A DNA stretch of 64,000 nt, from contig NZ_JACIGJ010000009.1 in NCBI RefSeq assembly GCF_014197855.1, forward strand, positions 1-64,000, read 5' to 3'. Both the position numbers and the translations under genes were made by a program. The notes under the pieces were generated by a model that saw only the letters and a list, made by a program, of their open reading frames with translations, was not told where the DNA came from and did not search any database. The DNA is from Roseospira marina. GTDB taxonomy: Bacteria; Pseudomonadota; Alphaproteobacteria; Rhodospirillales; Rhodospirillaceae. Of the stretch, positions 55,820 through 64,000 are shown one piece after another; position 1 is the stretch's first letter, and every line of letters starts with the position of its first letter.

Positions 55820-56755
55820 TCACGCCGCCGGCGGCGTCTCCGACCGGCCAATCTCCGCGACATCGAACGGCGTGGTTTGGTACATCGCGTTGATCCAGTT
55901 GCCGAACAGAAGATGCGCGTGGGCGCGCCAGTTGTTCACCGGCGGCTGGGTCGGGTCGTCGCCCGGGAAGTAATGGCGCGGCAGGGCGGCCTCCCCGGTC
56001 GCGGCGTCCCGCCGGTATTCGTCGGCCAGCGTCGTGGTGTCGTACTCCAGGTGGTTGAACATATGCAGGGCCCGGTGCGCCGGATCATCGAGCAGGCACA
56101 GACCGGTCTCCGCGCTGTCGGCCAGCACGGTCAGGCCCGCGTTCGGGGGAATATCCGCGCGCCGCACCTCCGACCAGCGCGACACCGGCACGGCCAGGTC
56201 ATCGGAGAACCCGCGCATGAACGGCGAGGCCGGCGCGCGGTTGCGGTGGCGGAACAGGCCGAACGCCTTTTCGGTCAGCTCGTGCTTCGGCATGCCGTGG
56301 AAATGATAGACCGCCGCCTGCGCCGCCCAACAGATGGTCAGGGTGCGGTGCACATGGGTTTGGGTCCAGTCGAGGATCCGCCGCAGTTCGTCCCAATACC
56401 ACACGTCCTCGAACGGCATGCGCTCCACTGGGGCGCCGGTGATGAGGAAGCCGTCGAACCGTTCCGTCCGCACGGCGTCCCACGGCCGGTAGAACGAGGC
56501 CATGTGGTCGGCGGCGGTGTGCCGGGCGACGTGGCTGCTGATGCGCACCAGGGTCAGTTCCACCTGCAACGGCGTCGAGCCGACCAGCCGCGCGAGCTGG
56601 GTTTCGGTGCTGATCTTGTTCGGCATCAGGTTGAGCAGGCCCACCCGCATGGGCCGGATATCCTGGCGGACCGCGTCGGTCTCGCGCATCACCACCACGC
56701 CTTCCGCCTCGAGAACACGGCGGGCGGGCAGATCGTCGGGAATCGTGATCGGCAT
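55820..56755 (-). CDS. metA: homoserine O-acyltransferase (acetyl-CoA type predicted)
   Basis: A 311-residue MetA-family enzyme that acylates homoserine in methionine synthesis. The family start [24 protein letters not shown], the catalytic Cys in [15 protein letters not shown] and [13 protein letters not shown] are visible. In [12 protein letters not shown] the residue after ITGAPV is Glu, where E. coli MetA has Gly. This Glu marks the acetyl-CoA-using form, so metAA-type activity is predicted. ATG 56755 is the family start; 38 further codons upstream are open but unconserved. No SAM riboswitch could be recognised in the leader. Confidence 0.93.
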   Translation of the reverse strand: MPITIPDDLPARRVLEAEGVVVMRETDAVRQDIRPMRVGLLNLMPNKISTETQLARLVGSTPLQVELTLVRISSHVARHTAADHMASFYRPWDAVRTERFDGFLITGAPVERMPFEDVWYWDELRRILDWTQTHVHRTLTICWAAQAAVYHFHGMPKHELTEKAFGLFRHRNRAPASPFMRGFSDDLAVPVSRWSEVRRADIPPNAGLTVLADSAETGLCLLDDPAHRALHMFNHLEYDTTTLADEYRRDAATGEAALPRHYFPGDDPTQPPVNNWRAHAHLLFGNWINAMYQTTPFDVAEIGRSETPPAA

Positions 56756-57062
56756 GAACGCTTCGGCCCCTTGTTCGAGCGGGTGAGCTTCGATCCAGGG
56801 GGGCGGCTGCGGTGGCGAAGATCCGTTTGGTTGCCGGAACGGCCACATCCTTCCCTGCGGAAGCGCCACCTTGCCCGGATCGGCAGGTTGGCGTTGGGCA
56901 TTGCCCCAACTCTGGATGTGGCTCTGGGTCTACCGTCTTGAACGCCGCGTGGCAAGAGGGTGGGCAAGAGGGTGGGCAAGAGGCTGGGCAAGAGGGCGGG
57001 CGGGGGCCGCTCCCGCGACTTTTTCCGTGACGCCGACGGAGCGGTGACGCACAACCGACGGC
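56756..57062. other. divergent intergenic region metA / CobZ-like operon
   Basis: About 307 bases without a supported gene. It should hold promoters for metA (leftward) and the cobalamin genes (rightward), though none stands out. A GCCAACCTGCC/GGCAAGGTGGC near-pairing at about 56865-56895 could fold in the metA leader. A tandem 12-mer array lies at 56951-57000. Confidence 0.45.
56951..57000 (+). repeat. tandem 12-mer, four copies
   Basis: The unit GGGCAAGAGGGT is repeated four times with single-base variation (one copy GGGCAAGAGGCT, the last ending in C). It lies between metA and the CobZ-like operon. It looks like a slippage-prone microsatellite and might change the spacing of promoter elements. 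Confidence 0.8.
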
Positions 57063-58406
57063 ATGGCTTGCCCCCCGCCCCCGCCCCCGCAGTCCCCAGG
57101 CCGATCCCATGAGCCGGCCCCCGTTGCACCGGGCCCCGACGTCCTGGTGGCCGGCGGAGGGTTGGCGGCGCTGTGCGCGGCGCTCGCCGCGCGGCGGAAA
57201 GGCGCGCGCGTGTGGTTGGTGGACGCGGCCCCGCCCATCCTGCGCGGCGGCAACACGCGCCACGCCCGCAACATGCGGGTGGCGCACGACGGGCCCTCCG
57301 CGCTGGTCCCGGATGCCTACTCCGTTGCGGCCTTCGCCGCCGACCTGCGCCGGGCCGATCCGGCCGCCGACCCGGCCCTGGTGGAGACCCTGGCCGCCGA
57401 TTCGGTGGACCTGCCGCGCTGGCTGGCGGGGCAGGGTGTCGCGTTTCAGCCGCGCGCCGACGGCATGATCCCCTATTCGCGCCGGACCGTGTTCCTGCTC
57501 GGCGGTGGCACGGCGATGGTGAACGCCCTGTACCGCACGGCGATGGCGCTCGGGGTGCGCGTGCGGCACGACACCCGCGTGGAGGCCGTGACGCCGGAGG
57601 GCCGCGTGACGCTGCGCCGGGGCGAGGCGCGCTCTACGGTCGCGGCCCACGCCGTTGTGGTGGCGACCGGCGGCTTCCAGGCCAACCGGCGCTGGCTGGC
57701 GGAGGCCTTCGGTCCCGACGCCGTCGGTTTCGTCAACCGGGGGACGCCGCACGCGGACGGTGCCCTGCTGCGCGCGCTGCTGGAGGCGGGCGCCGCCCCC
57801 GTCGGTGAGGCCGCGCACGCCCATATCGTCGCGGTGGACGCGCGCAGTCCGGCCGACGACGGCGGCATCGTCACCCGGGCCGACGGCATGCCCTGGGGCC
57901 TTGTGCTGGATCGGGACGGGCGGCCGGTGGACGACGGCGCGCACGAAACCGGCTCGGCGCGCTATTCGGCCTGGGGGCGGCTCGTGGCCGGCTGCCCCGG
58001 CGCCCTTGCCCATGTGATTCTCGACGCGGCGGGGGTGGCGCGCCTTGGCCGCCGGGTGTATCCCCCCGAGACCATGCCGGATACCGACACCCTCGCCCGC
58101 GCCTTGGCGCTCGATCCGGGCGCGTTGGCCGCTACGCTGGACCGCGCCGGACCGGCGGGCGGCCCGCCCTGGCATGTGATCCCCATCCGGCCCGGGATTA
58201 CCTTCACCGGCCTGGGGGTGCGGGTGGATGCGGAGGGCCGCGTGCGCGACGGGGCGGGCGAGACGATGCCCGGGCTGTTCGCCGCCGGCATGATCATGGC
58301 CCCGGGGGTGCTGGGCGGGCGCTACCTGTCGGGCACGGCGTTGACGATCAGCGCGGTGTTCGGCCGGCGCGCGGGGGAGGCGGCGGCGCGCCATGCCTTC
58401 GCCTGA
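57063..58406 (+). CDS. TcuA/CobZ-type FAD-dependent dehydrogenase
   Basis: A 447-residue flavoprotein of the fumarate-reductase-like family. It has the FAD motif VLVAGGGLAALCAALAARRKGARV, RHARNMRVAH, the GGGTAMVNAL region, a late PGLFAAG-type block and GGRYLSGTALTIS. Alone it would be called tricarballylate dehydrogenase TcuA. Together with the next gene and cobK it corresponds to the flavin half of CobZ, the Rhodobacter capsulatus enzyme that does the CobG step of aerobic cobalamin synthesis. The start is ATG 57063 with about 25 unconserved residues first; its end overlaps the next gene by 14 nt. Confidence 0.85.
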   Translation: MACPPPPPPQSPGRSHEPAPVAPGPDVLVAGGGLAALCAALAARRKGARVWLVDAAPPILRGGNTRHARNMRVAHDGPSALVPDAYSVAAFAADLRRADPAADPALVETLAADSVDLPRWLAGQGVAFQPRADGMIPYSRRTVFLLGGGTAMVNALYRTAMALGVRVRHDTRVEAVTPEGRVTLRRGEARSTVAAHAVVVATGGFQANRRWLAEAFGPDAVGFVNRGTPHADGALLRALLEAGAAPVGEAAHAHIVAVDARSPADDGGIVTRADGMPWGLVLDRDGRPVDDGAHETGSARYSAWGRLVAGCPGALAHVILDAAGVARLGRRVYPPETMPDTDTLARALALDPGALAATLDRAGPAGGPPWHVIPIRPGITFTGLGVRVDAEGRVRDGAGETMPGLFAAGMIMAPGVLGGRYLSGTALTISAVFGRRAGEAAARHAFA

Positions 58407-59502
58407 CGATCCCCTTTTCGAAGAAGCGCGACGGCAGATGACCGTGTGTGTCGTCTGCAAGTTCTGCAACGGCTATTGCGATGTGTTCCGCGCCGCCGAT
58501 GAACGGCCGGCGCTGACCGACGGCGACCTGATGTACCTCGCCAATCTGTGCCACCACTGCCGGACCTGCTGGTACGCTTGCCAATACCGCCCGCCGCACA
58601 CCCTGGCCGTCGCGCTGCCGGCGGTGCTCACCCGCGTGCGGACGCGGTCGTGGCGCCGCTGCGTCGGGTTTGGGCCGCCGGGCGGCCCGGCGCTCCTGGC
58701 CCTGGTCGCCACGCTGCTCGTGCCGGTGCTGGCGTTGCTGCTGGTGCCCGCCGAGGTGCTGTTCGCCGCGCACAGCGGTCCCGGCGCGTTCCATGCCGTG
58801 ATCCCGCGCGGCCCGATGGTTTGGGGCGCCGCCCTGGCCGTGCTGGCGCCGGTCGGACTGGTGGCGGTGGCGATGGCGCGGTTCTGGCGCATGATCGGTG
58901 GCGGATCACCCCGCGCCGTCTGGCGCGCCCTGCCGGACACCCTGCGCGCCATTCTCGCGCTGCGGAACCTGCGGGGCGGCGGCCCGGGCTGCAACGACCG
59001 CGACGACCGCGTTTCCAGCGGGCGCCGGCACGCGCATCACCTGGTGCTCTGGGGCTTCCTGCTGACCCTGGCCGCGACCCTGGCGGCGGCGGTGGCCCAT
59101 CACCTGGTCGGGATGCGCGCGCCCTATCCGTGGATCAGCGCCCCGGTGCTGTTGGGCACCGTCGGCGGCGTGGCGCTGCTGGTGGGCATCGCCGGGATGG
59201 CCTGGATCAAGCACCGGTCCGATCCCGCCCCTGATGCGCTGGAAAGCCGGCCCGCGGAGTGGACCCTGCTCGCCGTGCTGGGCGCGACCGCGGCGACCGG
59301 GCTGGCGCTGCTGGTCCTGCGCGAGACCGCCGCCATGGGCCTGCTGCTGGCCCTGCACCTGGGGACGGTGCTGGCCTTTTTCGTCACCCTGCCCTTCGGG
59401 AAGATGATGCACGCCCCGTTCCGCGCGCTCGCCCTGTTGCGCACCACGATCGAACACCAAAGCTCGGACCGCCGTCATGACCGCACCACGCCTCCCGTTT
59501 GA
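58393..59502 (+). CDS. TcuB/CobZ-type iron-sulfur membrane protein
   Basis: A 369-residue protein with two 4Fe-4S motifs near the N-terminus (CVVCKFCNGYC and CHHCRTCWYAC) and about six membrane helices with several His that could hold haem (HHLVLWGFLL, HLGTVLAF). It takes electrons from the partner flavoprotein. It corresponds to the C-terminal half of the single-chain CobZ. The overlap with both neighbours (14 nt before, 26 nt after into cobK) makes a cobalamin role more likely than tricarballylate use. Confidence 0.86.
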   Translation: MPSPDDPLFEEARRQMTVCVVCKFCNGYCDVFRAADERPALTDGDLMYLANLCHHCRTCWYACQYRPPHTLAVALPAVLTRVRTRSWRRCVGFGPPGGPALLALVATLLVPVLALLLVPAEVLFAAHSGPGAFHAVIPRGPMVWGAALAVLAPVGLVAVAMARFWRMIGGGSPRAVWRALPDTLRAILALRNLRGGGPGCNDRDDRVSSGRRHAHHLVLWGFLLTLAATLAAAVAHHLVGMRAPYPWISAPVLLGTVGGVALLVGIAGMAWIKHRSDPAPDALESRPAEWTLLAVLGATAATGLALLVLRETAAMGLLLALHLGTVLAFFVTLPFGKMMHAPFRALALLRTTIEHQSSDRRHDRTTPPV

Positions 59503-60265
59503 TCGCCCCTCTGCTGATCGTCGTCGAATCCTGGTTCTGGGCGGCACCACCGAAGGCTACGCGCTGGCCGAGGCGCTGGTGGCGGCGGACCGCTGGGACC
59601 CGGTGTCCTCGCTGGCGGGGCGCACCGCGACCCCGCGCCCGCCGGCCGGGACCCTGCGGGTCGGCGGGTTCGGCGGGCCGGAGGGGCTGGCGCGCTATCT
59701 GACGGCGGAGGGGATCGCGGCGGTCATCGACGCCACCCATCCTTTCGCCAGCCGCATGGGGTGGAACGCGGCCACCGCCTGCGCCGCCACGGGTGTGCCG
59801 CTGTTGCGGCTGGAGCGGCCGCGCTGGGTGCCGGGCGACGGGGATGCCTGGACGCTGGTTCCGGATTGGGAGGCCGCCGTGACCGCCCTGCGCACCCTGG
59901 GCGCGCGCCGCGTTCTGCTGGCCATCGGCCGCCAGGAGGTGGCGCCCTTCGCCGGGCTGGAGGCCGTGTGGATGCTGATCCGCTCCGTGCAGGCGCCCGA
60001 CCCCATGCCGCCCTTCGCCCAGGCCGAGGTGCTGCTGGCGCGTGGCCCCTTCACCCAGGAGGACGAGGCCGCCCTGCTGCGCGACCGGCGCATCGACACC
60101 ATCGTGTGCAAGAACAGCGGCGGCGTCACCGATGCCAAGCTTGCGGCCGCCCGGTCGCTGGGGGTGCGGGTGGTGATGCGCGACCGCCCGACGCGGCCGG
60201 ACACCGCGACCGCCGCCACCGTGGCCGAGGCGCTGGCGTGGGTGGCGCGGTCTGAGACGGCCTGA
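59477..60265 (+). CDS. cobK: precorrin-6A reductase
   Basis: A 262-residue enzyme of the CobK/CbiJ family that reduces precorrin-6A with NADPH in corrin ring synthesis. It has ILVLGGTTEGYALAEALVAAD, DATHPFASRM, a late VCKNSGGVTDAKLAAARSLG and a final VMRDRP. The length is normal. It overlaps the preceding iron-sulfur protein gene by 26 nt. Other cob genes are not in the window. Confidence 0.94.
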   Translation: MTAPRLPFDRPSADRRRILVLGGTTEGYALAEALVAADRWDPVSSLAGRTATPRPPAGTLRVGGFGGPEGLARYLTAEGIAAVIDATHPFASRMGWNAATACAATGVPLLRLERPRWVPGDGDAWTLVPDWEAAVTALRTLGARRVLLAIGRQEVAPFAGLEAVWMLIRSVQAPDPMPPFAQAEVLLARGPFTQEDEAALLRDRRIDTIVCKNSGGVTDAKLAAARSLGVRVVMRDRPTRPDTATAATVAEALAWVARSETA

Positions 60266-60293
60266 CGATGGCGGGGCTGGGCCGGAGAGTGTT

Positions 60294-60347
60294 GTTTTTG
60301 ACGCACATCGTCGTCGCGATCTGTTCCAGATCGCTGGGGATGTGCTA
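60294..60347 (-). repeat. structured repeat after nadK, second copy of the glpU element
   Basis: On the minus strand this starts with the TAG stop of nadK. It contains GCGATCTG-gaa-CAGATCGC (a perfect 8-bp hairpin) followed by GACGACGATGTGC. It aligns with 28147-28200 after glpU. The three differing stem pairs have changed on both sides, so the hairpin is kept. A run of five A's follows, so it is not a classic T-tract terminator on this strand. Confidence 0.7.
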
Positions 60348-61112
60348 GGGCGTGAACTGCTCGTTCAGGATGCGCTCTTCCAGATTGTGCTCGGGATCGA
60401 ACAGCATGTGCAGCGTCACATCGCGGTTTTCCCGCACCTCCACCCAGTCCACATCCCGGACCTCGGTGTAGTCGGCCACCGCGCTGACCGGTCGCTTGGC
60501 GTTTTCCAGCACGTCGATGCGCACGGTGGCGGTGCAGGGCAGAACGGCGCCACGCCAGCGCCGGGGGCGGAAGGCGCTGATCGGCGTGACCGCCATGACG
60601 TTCGCGCCCATGGGCAGGATCGGCCCGTGGGCCGAGGCGTTGTAGGCGGTCGAGCCCGCCGCCGTACACACCAGCACCCCGTCGCAGATCATTTCCGGCA
60701 GGCGCACGCGGCCGTCCACGCTGATGCGCAGCTTGGCCGCTTGTCGGGTCTCGCGCAGCATCGAGACCTCGTTGATGGCCAGCGCCTCGACCGTGCGGCT
60801 GTCGTGGGTGCGGGTGATCATGCTGAGCGGATGGATCTCCACCGGCTGGGCGGCCCGCAGCCGCTCCATCAGCCCGTTGATGCGGAACTGGTTCATCAGA
60901 AAGCCGATGGAGCCCTGGTTCATGCCGAAGATCGGCGTGCCCAGGGTGATCGCCTCGTGCAGGGTTTCCAGCATGAAGCCGTCGCCGCCCAGCGCGACGA
61001 TGACGTCGGCCTGGTCGGGTGGCACATGGCCGTAGCGGGTGCGCAGAAGGTCGCCGGCGGCGCGGGCGGCGTCGGAGTCGGCGTTGACCACGCTCAGGGT
61101 CCGGATGTCCAT
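60345..61112 (-). CDS. nadK: NAD kinase
   Basis: The 255-residue enzyme phosphorylates NAD to NADP. The ATP/NAD motifs are present: [50 protein letters not shown]. The stop codon TAG is also the first three bases of the structured repeat that follows. It stands alone on its strand, convergent with cobK. Confidence 0.96.
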   Translation of the reverse strand: MDIRTLSVVNADSDAARAAGDLLRTRYGHVPPDQADVIVALGGDGFMLETLHEAITLGTPIFGMNQGSIGFLMNQFRINGLMERLRAAQPVEIHPLSMITRTHDSRTVEALAINEVSMLRETRQAAKLRISVDGRVRLPEMICDGVLVCTAAGSTAYNASAHGPILPMGANVMAVTPISAFRPRRWRGAVLPCTATVRIDVLENAKRPVSAVADYTEVRDVDWVEVRENRDVTLHMLFDPEHNLEERILNEQFTP

Positions 61113-61299
61113 GGAGTCCCTCAGCGAGCCGGAGGATGGATGACCGCGCGGCGGCTCTGTGACCGCCCCCGCGCGGCCCTATCAAAAACCGGGGATCCGG
61201 GTTCTGTCCAGGGCCGTTTCCACCCCCGTCCTCGCGACGGGTGGGGCTTCCCACCGGATTGCGGGCGGTCCCGGTCGCGGGACACGGGCCGCGCAGCGG

Positions 61300-61887
61300 T
61301 CAGGGGCGAAGAATCATCGCCGAGGCCACGCTGAGCAGGAACAGGCCCAGCGTGATGTTGAGCAGTCCCATCCCGGCTGCCGCCCACCACGGCACGTCCA
61401 AGGCGTAGCGCGCCAGTGCGACGGTCATGGCCAGCAGGGCCACGACGATCACAAGGTTGATCAGTGTGGCCACCGCCGCCGGGATGGCCATCACGCTGAA
61501 CAGCAGAATGAGCACCAGCAGGCCAAGGTTGATTGGCACCTGAAGCCAGTTCAGCGGCACCAGGAACCGGAACACCCGGTCGTCGAGGCCGATCATGGGT
61601 GCGAGCGACAGGATGGCCAGCGGGAACGCCACCCAATCGATGACGTAGGTGATGGTCTTGACCGTGATATACCGCAGCGGATCGACCGACACCGAGGCGT
61701 CCGCCGTGGCCAGCACGACCACGAGGGTTACCAGATACAGCGGCAGCAGCGCGATCGCGCCCCAGTACGACTTCAACAGCCCGGCCGGGGTCGCCTCGAA
61801 AAAGTCGAGTCCGGCCGGCTCCAGCCGCGCGAGCCGGGTCAGACCATACAGCGCCGCGGCGATGTCGGACGCACTCAGGGGCGGCAT
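61300..61887 (-). CDS. multi-helix membrane protein of unknown function
   Basis: A 195-residue protein with about five hydrophobic helices (AIALLPLYLVTLVVVLATA; VIDWVAFPLAILSLAPMIG; INLGLLVLILLFSVMAIPA; IVVALLAMTVALARYAL; LLNITLGLFLLSVASAMIL). It has a Yip1-like feel but no certain family. It lies 12 nt after dapE on the same strand and may be co-transcribed with the lysine-synthesis genes. Confidence 0.75.
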   Translation of the reverse strand: MPPLSASDIAAALYGLTRLARLEPAGLDFFEATPAGLLKSYWGAIALLPLYLVTLVVVLATADASVSVDPLRYITVKTITYVIDWVAFPLAILSLAPMIGLDDRVFRFLVPLNWLQVPINLGLLVLILLFSVMAIPAAVATLINLVIVVALLAMTVALARYALDVPWWAAAGMGLLNITLGLFLLSVASAMILRP

Positions 61888-61899
61888 GGCGGAGGATCC

Positions 61900-63135
61900 T
61901 TAGCCCTGGAAATACCCGGCGATGACGCGGCGATAGATCTCGGTCAGCGCCTCCAGGTCGGCGACGGGCACCTGTTCGTCGGCCTGGTGGATGGTGCGCC
62001 CGACCAGCCCGAACTCCGCGACGGCCGCGATGTCCTTGATGAAACGGGCGTCCGACGTACCGCCGGAGGTGGAAAGCTCGGGCCGCCGGCCGGTCTCGGC
62101 CTCCACGGCGGCCACCAGCAGGTCCGACAGGGGGCCCGGCGGCGTCAGGAAGCTTTCCCCCGACACGGTCACGTCCATGTCGAACGATCCCGGCCGCTCC
62201 GCCTGGACGCCTTCGAACACCGCCTTCATATGCCGGATCAGGGACAGGCCCGTATGCTGGTCGTTGAACCGGATGTTGAACCGTGCCGTCGCCCGTCCCG
62301 GAATAACGTTGGTGGCCGGGTTGCCGACGTCAACGCTGGTCAGGGCCAGCGTCGAGGGCTGGAAGTGCTCCGAGCCGGTGTCGAGCGGTTCGGCCGTGAT
62401 CGCGGCCAGCATGTCCATGAGGCGCGGAATGGGATTGTCGGCGCGCTGGGGATAGGCCGAATGCCCCTGCCGCCCGTGCACCGTGAGGGTGACGTTGAGG
62501 CTGCCGCGCCGGCCCACCTTGATCATCTCGCCCAGGTGATCGGGGCACGACGGCTCCCCCACCAGGCAGTGATCGACCCGTTCTCCCTCGCTCGCCAGCG
62601 TTTCCACCATGCGTTTGGTGCCGTTCAGGGCCGGGCCTTCCTCGTCGCCCGTGATCATCAGGCTGAGCGCGCCCGCCGGCGCATCGGCGCCGCTGTCGCG
62701 CAGATAGCGCGCGCAGGCCGCCACGAAGCAGGCCACGGCCCCCTTCATGTCGGCGGCGCCCCGGCCGTACAGCACGCCGTCGATGACCTCGGCGGCGAAC
62801 GGGTCGCGGGTCCAGCCGTGGCCGACCGGCACCACGTCGGTGTGCCCGGCGAAGCATAGGTTCGGCCCGTTCTTCCCGCGGCGGGCATACAGATTGTCCA
62901 CGTCCGGCGTGTCCGGGCGCGAAAAGGGCATGCGGCGGCAGCGGAAGCCCAGCGCGGTCAGCGCCGCCTGAAGCACGTCCAGCGCGCCGTCGTCGGTGGG
63001 CGTGACGCTCTGGCGCTGGATCAGCGCGCGGGCCAGAGGCAGCGGGTCGACGAGCGCCGCCGCCGTCCACTCCAGGACGGGCGCGGGACGCCGGTCCCCG
63101 TGCGGGGCCGGTGCGGGGGGAACGGGATTAGTCAC
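61900..63135 (-). CDS. dapE: succinyl-diaminopimelate desuccinylase
   Basis: A 411-residue zinc hydrolase (M20 fold) that releases diaminopimelate for lysine and peptidoglycan. Metal ligands are visible in [41 protein letters not shown] and a late TIHQADEQV. The GTG at 63135 overlaps the dapD stop by 8 nt. About 20 proline-rich residues precede the fold, so an internal start is possible. Confidence 0.95.
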   Translation of the reverse strand: MTNPVPPAPAPHGDRRPAPVLEWTAAALVDPLPLARALIQRQSVTPTDDGALDVLQAALTALGFRCRRMPFSRPDTPDVDNLYARRGKNGPNLCFAGHTDVVPVGHGWTRDPFAAEVIDGVLYGRGAADMKGAVACFVAACARYLRDSGADAPAGALSLMITGDEEGPALNGTKRMVETLASEGERVDHCLVGEPSCPDHLGEMIKVGRRGSLNVTLTVHGRQGHSAYPQRADNPIPRLMDMLAAITAEPLDTGSEHFQPSTLALTSVDVGNPATNVIPGRATARFNIRFNDQHTGLSLIRHMKAVFEGVQAERPGSFDMDVTVSGESFLTPPGPLSDLLVAAVEAETGRRPELSTSGGTSDARFIKDIAAVAEFGLVGRTIHQADEQVPVADLEALTEIYRRVIAGYFQG

Positions 63136-63970
63136 GCAGCAGATCGTTGATCGAGACCTTGGCGCGCGTCTTTTCGTCCACGCGCTTGACGATGACGGCG
63201 CAGGCCAGATTGGGGCCGGGCGTGCCGTCGGGCAGCGGCTTGCCGGGCAGGCTGCCCGAGACCACCACGGAGTAGGCCGGCACGCGCCCCACGAACACCT
63301 CGCCCGTGGTGCGGTCCACGATCTTGGTGGACGCGCCGATGAACACGCCCATGGACAGCACGGCGCCTTCCTCGACGATCACGCCCTCGACCACTTCGGA
63401 GCGCGCGCCGATGAACACGTTGTCCTCGATGATGACCGGATTGGCCTGCAACGGCTCCAACACGCCGCCGATGCCCACGCCCCCGGACAGGTGCACGTTC
63501 TTGCCGATCTGGGCGCAGGACCCCACGGTGGCCCAGGTGTCCACCATGGTGCCGGAATCGACGTAGGCGCCGAGGTTCACATAGGACGGCATCAGCACCA
63601 CGCCCGGTGCGATATAGGCCGAGTGGCGCACGGCGCAGGGCGGCACGGCGCGGAATCCGGCGGCCTTGAAGCGGGCCGCGTCCCAGCCCTCGAACTTGGA
63701 CGGGACCTTGTCCCACCAGGTGGCGCCGCCGACGCCACCGGGGATCGGCGCCATGTCGTTCAGGCGGAAGCCCAGCAGCACGGCCTTCTTGAGCCACTGG
63801 TTGACCTGCCAGGCGCCGCCGATCTTCTCGGCTACCCGGTACAGCCCGGCGTCGAGGCCGTCCAGCGCGGTTTCGACCGCGCCGCGAATGGGGCCCGTCG
63901 TGGTGGGGTCGACGGTATCGCGGGCCTCCCAGGCGTCCTCAATCGTACGTTCCAGGTCGGTCAGGGTCAT
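63128..63970 (-). CDS. dapD: tetrahydrodipicolinate N-succinyltransferase
   Basis: A 280-residue left-handed beta-helix (hexapeptide repeat) enzyme that succinylates tetrahydrodipicolinate in lysine synthesis. It has a helical N-terminal domain with [13 protein letters not shown]-like sequence ([13 protein letters not shown]), then repeats through [38 protein letters not shown] and a C-terminal [17 protein letters not shown]. It is coupled to dapE. The gene upstream is outside the window. Confidence 0.96.
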   Translation of the reverse strand: MTLTDLERTIEDAWEARDTVDPTTTGPIRGAVETALDGLDAGLYRVAEKIGGAWQVNQWLKKAVLLGFRLNDMAPIPGGVGGATWWDKVPSKFEGWDAARFKAAGFRAVPPCAVRHSAYIAPGVVLMPSYVNLGAYVDSGTMVDTWATVGSCAQIGKNVHLSGGVGIGGVLEPLQANPVIIEDNVFIGARSEVVEGVIVEEGAVLSMGVFIGASTKIVDRTTGEVFVGRVPAYSVVVSGSLPGKPLPDGTPGPNLACAVIVKRVDEKTRAKVSINDLLRD

Positions 63971-64000
63971 GGGATGGACATCCGTGCGGGTGAGCGGTCG

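Noticed and set aside
56756-56960. SAM riboswitch in the metA leader
   Set aside because: A possible stem (GCCAACCTGCC with GGCAAGGTGGC) is present, but no known riboswitch core could be matched.
54941-57000. CRISPR-like array from the short tandem repeats
   Set aside because: The 16-mers and 12-mers are directly joined with no spacers, and no cas gene is present.
57109-57468. Alternative plus-strand gene starting at ATG 57109
   Set aside because: It is in another frame from the flavoprotein, whose FAD motif begins in the 57063 frame. The translation is Pro/Arg-rich noise.

Overview
The window is a compact, very GC-rich chromosomal segment of an alphaproteobacterium. The best guess is a halophilic or marine, probably phototrophic member of the Rhodospirillales. 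This rests on a Rhizobium-type glycerol ABC transporter (GlpVSTPQU order), a fused glycine-to-betaine methyltransferase beside metK (a halophile trait), orphan soxCD, a CobZ-like module next to cobK, and infC and dapDE genes of alphaproteobacterial type. No rRNA, tRNA or CRISPR array was recognised, so the genus is inference.

Layout. 1-993: gene-poor, with two IS-end-like repeats and a candidate thrS promoter. 1.0-3.6 kb: thrS and infC (infC apparently uses an ATA start), closed by a terminator. 3.8-17.8 kb: a minus-strand, translationally coupled operon-like run of 14 genes plus one trailing gene. It encodes an ACP, an AMP-dependent acyl ligase, LuxE- and LuxC-type acyl-activating and reducing enzymes, two FabZ-fold proteins, a YhdH-type reductase, a GMC oxidoreductase with a small partner, an SDR, a split transketolase, an AAC(3)-fold acyltransferase and a DUF4910 peptidase-like protein. 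This is the best candidate for an undescribed biosynthetic pathway. 17.9-28.2 kb: glycerol catabolism (glpR-glpD-glpK) divergent from glycerol uptake (glpVSTPQU).

28.2-36.8 kb: corA, a cyclic-nucleotide-binding-domain protein, metK with the betaine methyltransferase, and an LptF/G permease with an MsbA-like exporter. 36.8-41.6 kb: BatA/DUF4159 and DUF58 proteins, then a low-GC sulfotransferase that looks acquired. 41.9-48.2 kb: rph, soxC-soxD, a secreted alpha/beta hydrolase, a periplasmic DsrE protein, a TerB-like protein and a 3-hydroxyisobutyrate-dehydrogenase-family enzyme. 48.2-54.7 kb: small secreted or membrane proteins, then a Fur-box-preceded locus. That locus has a P1B-type ATPase with a Ser-Cys-Ala membrane motif, two HMA-like proteins sharing its HxxPGRxRx(R/K) N-terminal motif, a MamC-like two-helix protein and a Gly/Pro/Tyr-rich membrane protein. 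It resembles ferrosome (fez) iron-organelle loci. 55-64 kb: an orphan IS1595-type zinc-ribbon protein, metA, a two-gene CobZ equivalent plus cobK, nadK, a membrane protein and dapE/dapD.

Two short structured repeats (after glpU and after nadK) start at the stop codon of the preceding gene and show compensatory stem changes. Long reading frames lying antisense to the listed genes are high-GC shadows and are not annotated.
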